Source: Ligustrum vulgare
Taxonomy: Eukaryota; Streptophyta; Magnoliopsida; Lamiales; Oleaceae
Assembly: GCA_963555705.1 (NCBI GenBank)
Contig: OY743179.1
Coordinates: 17,802,692-17,866,691 of the forward strand
Length of the DNA stretch: 64,000 nucleotides
Direction of reading: 5' to 3'
Both the position numbers and the translations under genes were made by a program. Within the stretch, counting starts at the first letter, position 1. Each line of letters opens with the position of its first letter. Shown here piece after piece: positions 1-10,345 of this stretch. A model generated the notes under the pieces. That model saw nothing but the letters and a program-made list of their open reading frames with translations. It had not been told where the DNA came from and did not search any database.

Positions 1-1104
1 TGAGATGTTGCAAAATATTTCCACCACTTATACTAAGCAAATGGTGGCAATGGAAGGAAGATTGGGAAGAAGGTTGGATAAATTGGAGGTAAGGAGAGAA
101 ATCCTAACATCAAGGAGTAATAAAAAAAGTTAGGGATGAGTTTGATGATGATGGGAGTATGGAACAAAAGTGGAACATGGGTAGGAGTAGAGGAGAGCGG
201 TGTGATACAGAGTTTGATAGGGGGTTTGATTGAGGTCATTTAAGGAAGCATAAGGGTAGGAATGGAATGGATGAAAATATTGGTAGTGTTAAAATAAAGA
301 TTTCATCATCCCATGGGAAGAATGATCCTATGTTGGACTTTAAAAAGCAAATGAAAATTTTAGAATAAAAGTTCATTGCAATGGATTGTAAATATAAGGT
401 TGGAATGAAAAAGGGGAGTGATAGTGAGGTTGAAGCTAAATTGAAAGAAGTGCCTCGAGATAAAGAAGTTAAGAAGAATGGGGGAGAGCTAAAAATTGAA
501 GTAGTTGATCAATATTTGAATTTTGATGTAGAATATCAACATATTGATTTTTTTGGGGGGGGGGGGGGGGGCTGCATGAGCTTATCAATGTGGAGGAGGT
601 GGTTGAGGATAAAAATTTAGGAGTGGTGATTGAAAGAGGTGAAGAGAAGAGCATCATTGTTGAACCTAATGGAGTGATGATGATTCATTATGGATACAAT
701 GATCTATACCTTGTATTTGGAGAAACTAATGATTCCCACCCAATTTTGCTTAAATCTATTTTGCATGTTAATTGCATTTTGGTCTTTAGACCACACCACA
801 TATGTCCAAAGGAGTTTATGATTCAATCTTTCCACATATCCAAAGTTACAAAGTACTATGGTTGATCATGAGGCATGGAAGCAAGGATTTCCCTTTTGAT
901 CCAGGAAGTGTAATGAAACATCATGAACAAATTTATGATTCGGGACGTATCATTCTGAAGAAGGAGGGTCTTATGAGAATCATAGTGGATTGGCAAGGCA
1001 AATTTATTATTCAAATCAAGCAAATTTTGAAGTGCATGTTCGAAGAACTCCGGGTCAATTATAGGCTATTTTGGAAGAAGATTCAAGGCCAAACAAGTAA
1101 TTAA
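1..1104 (+). pseudogene. Degenerate Ty3/gypsy gag-like remnant
   Basis: Conceptual translation on the + strand around 270-375 gives a stretch resembling the conserved gag region of plant Ty3/gypsy elements, where a KIKI..FHGKNDP-like motif is followed by a hydrophobic helix; here it reads KIKISSSHGKNDP and is soon broken by stops. Downstream pieces at 381-620 and 590-865 lie in different frames, joined across a poly-G tract at 556-572 that probably carries a frameshift, and a further piece lies at 802-1104. No protease, reverse transcriptase or integrase motif is visible, so an internal deletion or a non-autonomous origin is likely. The left end lies outside the window. Family assignment rests on one short motif and is tentative. 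Confidence 0.45.
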
Positions 1105-2160
1105 GCCAAAAGAGGAGCCAAGAATCAAGTTTTGGATTCAATTAAAGTTTTAACAGAGATAAAGTCCGAATTTGAGGTTTACCATACTTTAAGAATTGTA
1201 GTCCTTTTATCTAGTTTCCAAATCATTTTGAACCACTCAATCGGATTTCGGGATCAAAAGTTATGATCAAAATACTGAAGATGACATGTGCAGAATTTGA
1301 AGCAAAAAACGTCACGGTCCAAAAGTCAATCGTGAAGCCGCACGATTTTAATGGCGTGCGTCCACACGCTTATAAAATTCCTACAAAGGTAGAAGGTGCA
1401 TGCTTATAAAATTCCTACAAAGGCAGAAGGTTCAGATTTTGGTACGTCCATACCCATGCAACCGCAGAAAACTGAACCGTGCGGCCGCACAATTCAATGG
1501 AAGACCAAATTTCGGGATTTTTAGTGCAATGTGTGTTTGGTATTGTTTAAAATGATTTTTTTTTAAAAATGAATAGTGATTTTTGAAAGAAATAATGGTT
1601 GAGATTTTGTTGAAAAGTAAAAAATTGTGGGATTGACTTTTGATGGATGGTTGAAATTGAATGCTGTAGAAAAATAAGAAAAATTTAATGTAAACCAAAC
1701 AGAAGCTCTATTTTTCTTTATTTCTTTCAATTATTGTACTATAAATACCAAACTTCTCTCAAACCCTAAAAAAGTTTAGAATGCATGAACATTGAAAGCT
1801 CTTTGGAGAGCATTTGTGAGGTAAAAATCATCATCTTAATCTTGTTTCTCTTTTGAGAAATTATGCTCAACTTCATGTGGATTTTATGAATCTTGTGTTG
1901 TTGGAAGAAACCTAAGAACTTGTTTATTTATCTCCATTTGATTAAAATTTATTCCTTAGAATTTTGGTTAGATTAAATTTGAGTTTATGTTTATTTTACC
2001 AGTTTAGCTTTCTTGGGTTGATATTAAATTATTGTGAGAATTTTTGGTCCAAACATCAAAGGGCTCGCATCAAATATTGTGAACTTTTAATGGATGATTG
2101 AGATTGAGTACCGTAGAAAAATGAGAAAATTTTAATGAAAACCAAACAAGGGCAATGTGT
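1105..2160 (+). repeat. Decayed LTR-like and repeat sequence downstream of gypsy remnant
   Basis: No ORF is supported here. The stretch contains CACGGTCC, CCGCACGAT and GCGTGCG phrases near 1310-1370 and 1470-1490, GC-richer than the surroundings, of a kind often seen in non-coding parts of gypsy LTRs. A TATA-like TATAAATACC lies at 1740-1749, followed by leader-like sequence. A small AT-rich inverted-repeat-flanked piece (GTTTGG near 1535, CCAAAC near 1695) has a partial second copy at about 2080-2150. It is best read as a decayed LTR with later small insertions; exact ends cannot be set. Confidence 0.35.
1739..1749 (+). promoter_or_regulatory. TATA-like box in decayed LTR
   Basis: TATAAATACC preceded by T-rich sequence and followed about 30-50 bases later by leader-like sequence. 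Its position fits the U3 promoter of the decayed LTR. There is no direct evidence that it is used. Confidence 0.3.
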
Positions 2161-2917
2161 AAAATGAATTCTCAATTAAACCCAAACAAAATATTTTTTT
2201 TTATTTTCAAGAAAAATTACAAAAAATTGAGACAAATGAAAAATTGAATTTCACCAAATGAAAATGCAAACAAACAGACAAAAGATAAAATTCTATGGAA
2301 ATCATTTTTCATTTTCATGGATTTCGGGTGCATCAAACACACAAAATAATTGAGTGGTTGATTAATTAAAATCATGGGAAGCTAGTCAAATAAAGGTCTT
2401 TTCCTGTTCAAAATATGCATGTACTTACTAAGCATCATATAAATTGTTAATCTAAATTATATAGGTTATGAATTCGGTACATCAATTTGGGGACTATAGC
2501 CCGTTAAAAAGACTTATTACTCACGACAGTCCGATACGAAATCAATTTGCATCAAATGAAGAATCATGAATCAAACACTTTGAATGTAAGGAATTAAACC
2601 ATGAAACAAATTCTTCAAAGTATTGGATAGAACACTGAAAATGAAGACAAAGTAGAAGTTTAAACACGATTTGAAATCGTTGTTCTAAAAGTATATTTGT
2701 CTACTCTCAATCGAGATGCTTAAGGTTTGATGTAAATAATTTTGGTGGATTAATTAAGCCTTCTAATCGGGTAAACACAAAGCATAATGAATACCCGGAG
2801 AAAGGAACAAGAAATAATAGAAAAAACCGAGTTTAAAAGGTAGAAATTGATCTCAATATTTTTTAGGACATGGGAAGGTTATTCAATATATATTTTTATC
2901 AACTTCATGCCATATAC
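2161..2917. other. Intergenic, no gene seen
   Basis: AT-rich sequence with scattered stops in all frames. No recognisable coding, tRNA or element ends were seen. Confidence 0.5.
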
Positions 2918-3073
2918 AGGGGCGGATTCAGCATTTAACGAGGGTGTTTGATCGCTCGTATTGGATCTGACTAAAAAAAAAAAATTACCTTATAATTTTG
3001 GTGTAATATTTTTTTTCTTATCTTGTAGTGACCACTCGTGCTGGATTAGTTTCATGGATTCATCCTTGGCCCT
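2918..3073 (+). repeat. MITE-like repeat, copy 1
   Basis: About 155 bp beginning AGGGGCGGATTCAG and ending TGGATTCATCCTTGGCCCT, giving short imperfect terminal inverted repeats. A second diverged copy in the opposite orientation lies at about 45806-45965, sharing the central A-tract, the phrase ACCTTATAATTTTGGTGT and a GCTCGTGCTGGATT phrase. Two copies in one window identify it as a dispersed repeat; superfamily is not clear. Confidence 0.5.
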
Positions 3074-3599
3074 ATATACAGTGGTTGAATCATCGTACAC
3101 GAAAGTATACACAGATTGAACGAAAATAACACGTATTGGTGCTCAAAAAGTTGATCACTCAAACATATGCATTCGTTATAACTAAGCGATCGCTTGATTC
3201 TAACACCAAGTGATTGCTTCGTGTTATCTTCTAGCCAAACGGCTAGAATTATGACCCAAGCAATCTATTGGCTTTAAGCCATTTGATCGCTTGGCGACAC
3301 CTTTTGACTCTCGATTTTAAAAGTTTTTTGCCAAGCGATCGCAAGGCCACATGCCCATGCGATCACTTAGACATCTTTTGAACCTAGTTTTCATATTTTC
3401 ATCCCACGCAATGCCTCTTCACGTCACGTCCCGTCTGTATTTTTCTTCAATGGCTTAACCTATATTTGAACAACATATTTAGAAACGAATTTCCAACATA
3501 GCCTTCCGACCGTAATGGTGACACTCGGCATGGACCATTTCGAACATGGAGATTCATGCTAGTCTACAACGATTCACTTCTCAACCTGTTGCAAGTTCC
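3074..3599. other. Intergenic with recurring GCGATCGC phrases
   Basis: No gene is visible. AAGCGATCGCTT-like palindromic phrases recur at about 3183, 3285, 3333 and 3358, reminiscent of non-coding retroelement sequence, but no LTR pair could be found. Confidence 0.35.
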
Positions 3600-3745
3600 G
3601 TTTGGTAACACTATAACAGTTTATAAACTGATTTATTTATGATTTTGAGTAAAATGTATTTTTGAAAATTGGAGAGATAAAATATATGTGCTTAAAAAAT
3701 GATTTGAAAAATTGTGTTATAAATCATTTATCAAACACTTGATTA
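3600..3745 (+). repeat. Small dispersed repeat (TGTTCGG family) copy
   Basis: AT-rich block with the order: TTTGAGTAAAATGTATTT, then a GAAAATTGGAGAGATAAAA-like phrase, then AAATGATTTGAAAAATTGTG. The same order recurs many times in the window (for example about 15062, 23120, 44647, 47040 reversed, 50125 reversed, 62448). Better preserved copies are bounded by GGCTCTGTTCGG-like inverted ends. Confidence 0.5.
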
Positions 3746-4421
3746 GTTTGAGAGTACTTAAGGGCGAGTTTAGAAGCCAATGTATCAAAGCCATGCCCGG
3801 CCGAGGCCTCCCACATGAATACCACTGCATAGTTGTACAGACAAGCCACCCTGGCAACATATGTATGAAAATGATGGATGCCAGATAGAGAGATGGTTGT
3901 AGTATTTTGAACCGAATATTTTCTGAATTTCTGGAGTATCAGTTGGAGACAAAACCACAGGTATCTTGCTTTTTTGTTGCTTATTTTCAGAACCATAACC
4001 GAACAAGAAAATAAGTGAAAAAGCTGTTTAAAAAAGGGTTCAAGAGTGGAGTCAACCTTCACAGAAAACCAGGGAAGAACAATTTTCCTTGAATTTTCTG
4101 CTTATAGTTACAGAGCAAGCCTTCTCTTTAACTGCTTTAGCAGTATTCATGCGTTTAAAGCCCATGCTTTTGGCATTCTCGTAAGGTATATATCAAGTAA
4201 GTTGAAGAATGAAAAAATGAAACCAGTTTCTGAAGTTGGGTTTTGCTGCGGCTTAGCCAGTTTGCCCCATCCCCACCTCACTGGAAAAAAATTTGTGCTT
4301 TAAGCTAAATTAATTCCTAAAGGGTACTTGCTTTAGCTAAAATTTATTGAGTTTGCTCTGGATTCTGTTGTGAATTGAAGATTGAAGATAATTTTTATTG
4401 GGCTGGCTTGACTAAGTTCAT

Positions 4422-4755
4422 GTAAGTTTCTATATACCCATAATTTTGGATTTACAGATTTTGCTTTCGTTTCTAGATATTTTTACATTATGCCTTCCTT
4501 TTTCTGTTTCTTTCCATATTCTATCTTTCTTTTATCATTTCTTTGGGATTGTATGATTTTATGAAGTTCTAAATTGCAGCTGAATTGGTGCTAATTCTTG
4601 AATAATTTTTGGCTGTGGTTCATTTTTGGCTATGTTCGAGTAGAATACCGAGAGTTCTTAGGCTGTCTTTTTGGTATTTCTTGTGCATTTTCTACATATT
4701 TAATTGCAGTTAAATTGGTGCTAATTGTTGAATAATTTCTCTTTGATATTGTCAG
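4422..4755 (+). other. Probable 5' UTR intron of coiled-coil gene
   Basis: Donor CAT|GTAAGT at 4422 and acceptor TTGTCAG ending at 4755, 18 bases before the start codon of the coiled-coil gene. T-rich sequence precedes the acceptor. Inferred from consensus only; the upstream leader exon would lie roughly at 4050-4421. Confidence 0.5.
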
Positions 4756-4773
4756 TGGTTTTATAATTGAGTT

Positions 4774-7608
4774 ATGGATGAAAAGGAGGTCTCAGGTTCA
4801 TTCTTTGTTAAATCCGAGGAAAAAAGAGATAGCTTGTATCCAATGTTTTTTGGTGTTTCTTGTGCATTCTTTGCGCTCAAACTCTTGCCAGAGCCTGATA
4901 TATGTGATGATAAATGGTCAGAAATAAGAAATAGGATACTTCAAGGGAGTGCTCACCTCCTGGGACTTCTTGTATGGAGAGTTCGGAGAGAAGAAGTCGA
5001 GTCCGGGAAGTCTAACCTTCTCCACAAGCTGAAGAATGCTGAAAAAGAGATCGAAGAATTAAAGAAAATACGAAGTGAAGATGCGAAAGCTAATGAGAAA
5101 GTTGTCAGCATATTTGCAGCCCAAGAACAGACTTTGTTCAATGAGAGAAAGAAGCTTAGACAACAAATTGGTTCTATTTTGAATGAATTGAGAGTACTTA
5201 AGACGAAGAAGGACAAAACTATTTCTGAATTAAATGGAAAATTGCAAGAGAACAAAGTTTTGATGCAGTCGAAGGATAAATCCGTTGAGGAAGAGGATAA
5301 TAGGAAACGGGAATTAGAGGAAAAACTAAAGAAGGCTGAAATCCTAGTGGAGGAATTCAGAGAAACTGCCAAGCGTGAAGCTCAACGACACTCGAATGAG
5401 ATCTCAAAGCACAAGACTGCGTTCATCGAGCTTGTATCAAACCAGCGACAGCTTGAAGCAGAGATGGGACGGGCTCTTAGGCAAGTTGAAGTAGCAAGAC
5501 GAGAGCTTGATTTGGTACTCGAGCAGAAGGAGCAGTATAATTTGATGACCCAAAATTTATCCTTGGAGCTTGTAAAGATGAGAAAGGATTTGGAACAGAA
5601 AGACCAGATTTTATCAGCTATGCTCAGGAAATCCAAATTGGATACAGCCGAGAAACAAATGCTTTTAGACGAAGTAAAATTGTCGAAATCCAGAAGAAAG
5701 CAACTTGAGCTAGAAACAGCAAGTTGGAAGGCAGTTTCTGAGTCAAGACACCAAAGAGATTCGTTAAGAAATATGTTGTCTAAGCATGTAAATTCGAAGT
5801 CGGATATACATTCAGGTGGCAAAGTGGCACATTCAAAAGCAACAAGGCTATTGGACATTGGAAAACCCCGATCAGAGAAAATTTACTTTCTTTCGGAGGA
5901 CGACCAACCTAAGTTTAGGAAAGGGCTGGAAGCTTGTCCCCCTCTATTTGACCCGCATTCAACCGATGGAAGTGAGGAACAGAGTAAGATCCTATTCTTG
6001 ATGTCCATACTTAGATTGACACATTATGAATTCAATTGTTTCTTATATTTTACTTTCAGAAGAGGATCCCATTATTGATTATTTTTGCCTTAACTTTGCC
6101 ATTTCTAGAGTTCACGACTGACATTCAGCACTTGGAATATTGGGTCAAATCTGAGGCTGAAAAATGCAACATTGAAATTGAGGAGAGACATCAAATTGAA
6201 ATAGCTGCTTTTTCTGAACAACTGAGACTCAAAGACGAAAAAATAGAAGCTCTCCGTTGGCGTTTATTGAGCATGGAACTGGAATCAAAGAGGTTTCAGT
6301 CATACTTTGAGGGGCTCGATCATGAGCTTGCACAGCTCAGGCAAGATAATCTGAAGTTGGAAGCTCTACTGCTGAACCGAGAAGCAGAATTACATTCTCT
6401 AAAAGAAAAGTTGGCATTGCTGTCAAACCCACCAGATTTCCAGAAAATTAACTTCAACTCGTCTCAGCACGAAGCAACTGTATCCCATGATACTGTTTGG
6501 TCGAAAGTCAAAATCATAAAAAGGAAACCTGGGAAAAAAGACCGAGAAACAAAGATGATACGTGAGGAAATTTCGCAAGCTGTGCCAATTGAGGCGGAAG
6601 ATGAAACTGTGGAAAATAAAAATCTCAATGATATAGTTTTGACACTTGAATCTCCACAGAAGGAGATAAAGGAAGAGGAAGTTACTCCCTTTTCTGACGA
6701 TATTGTGAATGCTGAAACGTCTACTTCAATAGGCCAGGGTACAAGTACAAAAATTAATCCTACATGGAAGGTGGATCTTCACGCGCTCGGAATCTCGTAC
6801 AAAATCAAAAGGCTGAAGCAGCAATTACTCATGCTTGAGAGGTTAACAGGAAATCAAGGAAGTATTGAAAATGGTGAAAGCAACAACAATGGACAATTCG
6901 GGATAAAGGGATTTTATGCACTTATGTCATTCTTGAATAAACAAGTTGATCGATACCAGTCCCTTCAGGGAAAAGCCGACGATATATGCAAACGAATGGT
7001 ATGCTCCAAACATAGTATTTCCAGCTCTTATTTAGTTAGACGAGTCACTTTTTTTCGTCCTTGCGTCACGATGACATTTTTAAGAATTTCATTTGGCACA
7101 TAATGTCGGAAATTGGTATACTTTTCCCTTTACATCGTCCAATCCCATTTTTGATAAGAACTCAGGAGGGAAGTTTTTTATTATACTATCCAGTTTATCC
7201 AATACTGTGTACCAAACATACGCTAAATAATTCTTGTCCAACCATGACTCAAATGAATTGCAGCATGAGAGTGCCCTGGATTTCGACAGTGGAAGTACCA
7301 AAGTTGCTAGAACGGAGGAGGAAACAAAGAGGCTGGAGCACTTTCTTGAAGAAACCTTTCAACTGCAACGATATATTGTTGCAACAGGGCAGAAACTAAT
7401 GGAAGTCCAAACTAAGATTGCTTCCAGCTTTATAGGGGACATAGAAGAAGTCGAAAAGCCTGCTAGTTTTGACATGAAGCGATTCGCTGATACTGTTAGA
7501 ACTCTTTTTAGAGAAGTACAAAGAGGGCTTGAAGTCCGGATATCTCGACTCATAGGGGATCTTGAGGGAACCCTCGCCTGCGGTTGTATCGTCCATTTCC
7601 AAAAATAG
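4774..7608 (+). CDS. Plant coiled-coil protein of unknown function (3 exons, 814 aa)
   Basis: Exons 4774-5983, 6109-6998 and 7264-7608 join in frame (GT-AG introns of 125 and 265 bp) to give 814 residues. The N-terminus has a hydrophobic stretch (YPMFFGVSCAFFALKLL, about residues 23-40) that may be a membrane anchor, then a long heptad-rich region (about 85-400) and a second one in exon 2 starting EYWVKSEAEK. The C-terminal exon contains HFLEETFQLQRYIVATGQKLM and DMKRFADTVRTLFREVQRGLE. I recognise this layout from a conserved, uncharacterised family of land-plant proteins often labelled only as myosin-like or coiled-coil. The small exon 3, missing if the long ORFs are read naively, fits that family. 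Function is unknown; a cytoskeletal or membrane-tethering role is only a guess. The start is the first ATG after the likely leader intron. An AATAAA signal lies near 7697. Confidence 0.85.
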
Positions 7609-8239
7609 GGCCGAACTGTGAATAAATTAAAGGAAGAGGCCAATACAAGGTTCTTTTCTTGACATTTCTCTAATCCTTTGTGGAACTTTTATAGTGAATA
7701 AAGCTGTTCTACTGTCTAAAATTATTCATCTAACTACAAATGCTTATAGTGAGTAAATAAATATAGATGATTTAGAAACAATTTTCATTTGAGACTGACG
7801 CTTGTGTTCTTTTTAAATCCGACATTGCTCGTGAACAGCGTGTCTGTAGCTTTATTATCAATTATCATATTGTGATGTCAAGTGAGGAACCAAAGAGAGC
7901 TGGCTCAACAAAATTGGTCTTTCTGGGCAAAAAAGTTGTGGGGTCTTCTCAAGAAAGTTAAATAAATTTCATTTTATTTTGTAAAAGAAATAAATATTAC
8001 ACATTCGAATAGAAAATTCCATAATTTCATCATTAAACATTAAAAGCAAAGTAGTTGAAGTACAATTAACAACTAAAATGATTCCTTAATCAAGCTGAAT
8101 TCTCAACTAAAATATAATATCTAACACATAAAAATAAACCAAACAGTTACTAAGATAGATGAAAAAAGAACTACTTTCTTCTTGAAACATTATGAAGGTT
8201 GGTGCAAGTTAATAAAGTTATGAGAAATTGAAAAATATT
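7609..8239. other. 3' UTR and intergenic
   Basis: Contains the presumed 3' UTR of the coiled-coil gene (GTGAATAAAGC at about 7694-7704). The rest is AT-rich and no other gene is seen. Confidence 0.5.
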
Positions 8240-8244
8240 GTATT

Positions 8245-8452
8245 TGTTATAAATAATGTATATATGTGAATGACATTACCATTATATCCCTGTAAACTTT
8301 ACAATATTACGATTGTGCCATTGTCCACTCCTATAAATAGGAGCCTATACTTACCAATTTATTACACCAATTCTTGAAGAGAAATTCTCTCCTCTAAACT
8401 CTCTCCATTTCTCTCTCTATGTTGTTCTTATGATTTCGATGATTTTATAACA
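8245..8452 (+). repeat. 5' LTR of LOG-carrying element
   Basis: 208 bp with TGTTATA/TATAACA inverted ends. A CTATAAATAG promoter box lies at about 8330, followed by leader-like CT-rich sequence. Seemingly identical to the right LTR. Confidence 0.9.
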
Positions 8453-8466
8453 CGTTATCAGCACGA
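8453..8466 (+). other. Candidate primer-binding site, tRNA-Ile anticodon-arm type
   Basis: CGTTATCAGCACGA begins directly at the LTR edge. It does not match the usual initiator-Met 3' end (TGGTATCAGAGC). Its complement TCGTGCTGATAACG matches my recollection of plant cytosolic tRNA-Ile(AAU) nucleotides 27-40 at every position except 34, where the gene has A and the tRNA carries inosine, read as G on copying. This would imply a half-tRNA primer. Confidence 0.5.
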
Positions 8467-8576
8467 GTCTCTAACCAATTGAGTAATAACGGGAGTATGC
8501 TCTACAGTTGCATCTAAATGATGAGCCTCTGTATCAGAAACCTGATTATTACTAACCAATGTTTCCTTTTCTCTCA

Positions 8577-9090
8577 AACTGAAAAAGAATGATTCTGGCC
8601 GATCCAGATATCCGATCGACGATCGGCCACCGCCATCAGAACGGGCTTGTCAAGGAGAAGACTCGCCTAAAATTTGGCGCAGAACCAACGGCTGAAACAA
8701 AAGATATCGACCGAAGAAGAAAATCTGAAAAACTGTGCAAAAACAGATATCTGACCGAAAATTGAAATGCTTATTCCGGACGATTCTGAACTCCGATCGA
8801 CGATCGGCCAGCGGCATATCAACGGGTTTTTCTAGGAGAAGACTCGACTGAAATTTGGCGCAAATCCAACGGTTAAAACGGAAGTTATTGTCCGGAGAAG
8901 AAGATGCTGGCGGACTGAAAAATGATGATTCCGGCCAAACGGTTGATCTTTTGGAAAATCGGAGACCACCGGCATGTTCAGGACGCCGAGGCACATATTA
9001 TGGTGATGGGTTAATTTTTCCGATCACCGGCGCGTGGCGGCCGGCGGCGGCCGGCGGCGGCGGCGCGTGGCGGATCCGGCGATGACGAAA
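8577..9090 (+). repeat. Diverged tandem repeats and GGC-rich tract in element leader
   Basis: A block at about 8595-8735 recurs diverged at about 8778-8910: both have GATCGACGATCGGCCA, AACGGG, GGAGAAGACTCG, AAATTTGGCGCA and ATCCAACGG-like phrases in the same order. A weaker third partial copy follows. A GC-rich CGGCGGC run at 9031-9075 is compositionally unlike the rest of the element. The ORFs here are not convincing as proteins. Confidence 0.6.
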
Positions 9091-9402
9091 GGCAGTTTGT
9101 CCGTTTTGATGAATTGGATTTTTCTATGATCTTATTTTTCTGTTTTGTGCAGTTTTTAAAATATTCCGGCGGTCGAACATGGCGGTTTTCTTAAAAACTG
9201 TTTTTGGAGCAATCCTGACGAGATTTTGAACTTCGGACCAAAAGTAAGTTTGTTCTAAATTAAATTTTAAACCTATTGACGGTTTCAATTTATTCATATG
9301 AGCAATATATTAAAATATGGACGATTTTGCCCTTAATAATACATACAAGTATAATAATCGTAAATTAACGATTAATATGTGATCAATTGAATTATATTAT
9401 GC

Positions 9403-9532
9403 TGCCACCTACATGGTTGGTTTTACCACCTACATGGTTGGCTTTACCCGGTTTAATTATTTCATTATGTCGATTCCGCCTATATGGCCGGTTTAATTAT
9501 TTCATCACGTTGACACCGCCTATATGGTCGGT
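9403..9532 (+). repeat. Four hairpins with constant CCTAYATGG loop
   Basis: Copies near 9403, 9425, 9474 and 9514 share CCTACATGG or CCTATATGG. The flanks change together: ACCA/TGGT in the first two, CCG/CGG and ACCG/CGGT in the last two. The spacing sequence GGTTTAATTATTTCAT also repeats, so they arose partly by tandem duplication. Confidence 0.55.
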
Positions 9533-9684
9533 ATATCAATTAAATACATATAAACACCTCAGTTGTTGGTTAATTCTAACATATTAGAGGGTTGTTGTCA
9601 ACATATATACTTGGTGGTATAACCCCAGTATCGTTATTGTTAATATATATATACAATATTATTGTTATTTGATACTTCATTAAA

Positions 9685-10079
9685 TGATACCAGAAGTTAT
9701 CAATACTAAAGTTAGAAAATATTTTATCAAATGATACCAGAAGTTATCATTACCAAAAGGTTGATAAATATTAATAAAATGTTTTATCCAATGGTACCAG
9801 AAGTTACCAATATCTGAATTTGAATGGGTGGATGAAAATTATTCAACAAGAGAATGTTGATGTATGATAAGATAATATCACATGATAGCACGGATATAGC
9901 TAATGTGAAAATAATCTCATCAGTATTATGAGATGAATGTTAGATGATAAGTGCCTGGAAAAGTTCTTGCACGAGCACTTATATATTCCAGAAGAAGTAC
10001 ATATTTACTCCAGAAGAAGTAAAAATTATCATCTAAACATACTGAAATGATATTATTATTGCTCCTGAAGAAGCATAAA
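9685..10079 (+). repeat. Hairpin cluster with CAGAA or CTGAA loops (upstream group)
   Basis: Hairpins at 9685-9702 and 9731-9750 (arms TGATAC/GTTATCA), 9792-9809 (TGGTAC/GTTACCA), 10004-10023 (TTTACTC/GAAGTAAA) and 10056-10078 (TTATTGCTC/GAAGCATAA). Each keeps a C-G closing pair around CAGAA or CTGAA with one bulged base, while arm sequences differ. They lie upstream of the antisense LOG ORF. Confidence 0.7.
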
Positions 10080-10137
10080 CGAGACATACATGCAAAATGC
10101 AAAAGGGGAAAACATTTATGATCCTCAAAATTAGAGA

Positions 10138-10345
10138 TGTGTTTCGGGAGTAGCCGTATCCTACCACCTCTGACCTTTTGAGGAAATAAAGAAAAAAGTG
10201 TGTTTCAAGAGTAAGAAATACTCCATACTCTACCACTTTAAATCTTTGAGGTACACAAGATTAATACATTGATAAAATCCTAGAAATTTATGGTGTGTCT
10301 CAAGAGTGAAAATACTCCGTACTCTACCACCACCTATTCTAGAGT
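10138..10345 (+). repeat. Three diverged direct repeats before LOG 3' end
   Basis: Units starting about 10138, 10199 and 10293 share GTGTKTC..GAGT, ATACTCC-TACTCTACCAC and an ending like CTTTGAGGT or CTAGAGTTC. They end exactly where the antisense LOG coding sequence begins, so they probably belong to the element, not to the captured gene. Confidence 0.5.

Noticed and set aside
3724..4062. 112-codon reverse ORF with partly protein-like text
   Set aside because: No family recognised, it overlaps the leader of the coiled-coil gene and a small repeat, and two reverse frames look equally good; not enough to call a gene.
4953..5858. Long reverse ORFs (139 and 158 codons) opposite the coiled-coil gene
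   Set aside because: Serine/phenylalanine-rich shadows of Lys/Glu-rich coiled-coil codons.
8650..9085. ORFs on both strands in the GC-rich leader of the LOG-carrying element
   Set aside because: They follow from low stop-codon density in GC-rich tandem repeats; the translation is low-complexity R/G/P with no family.
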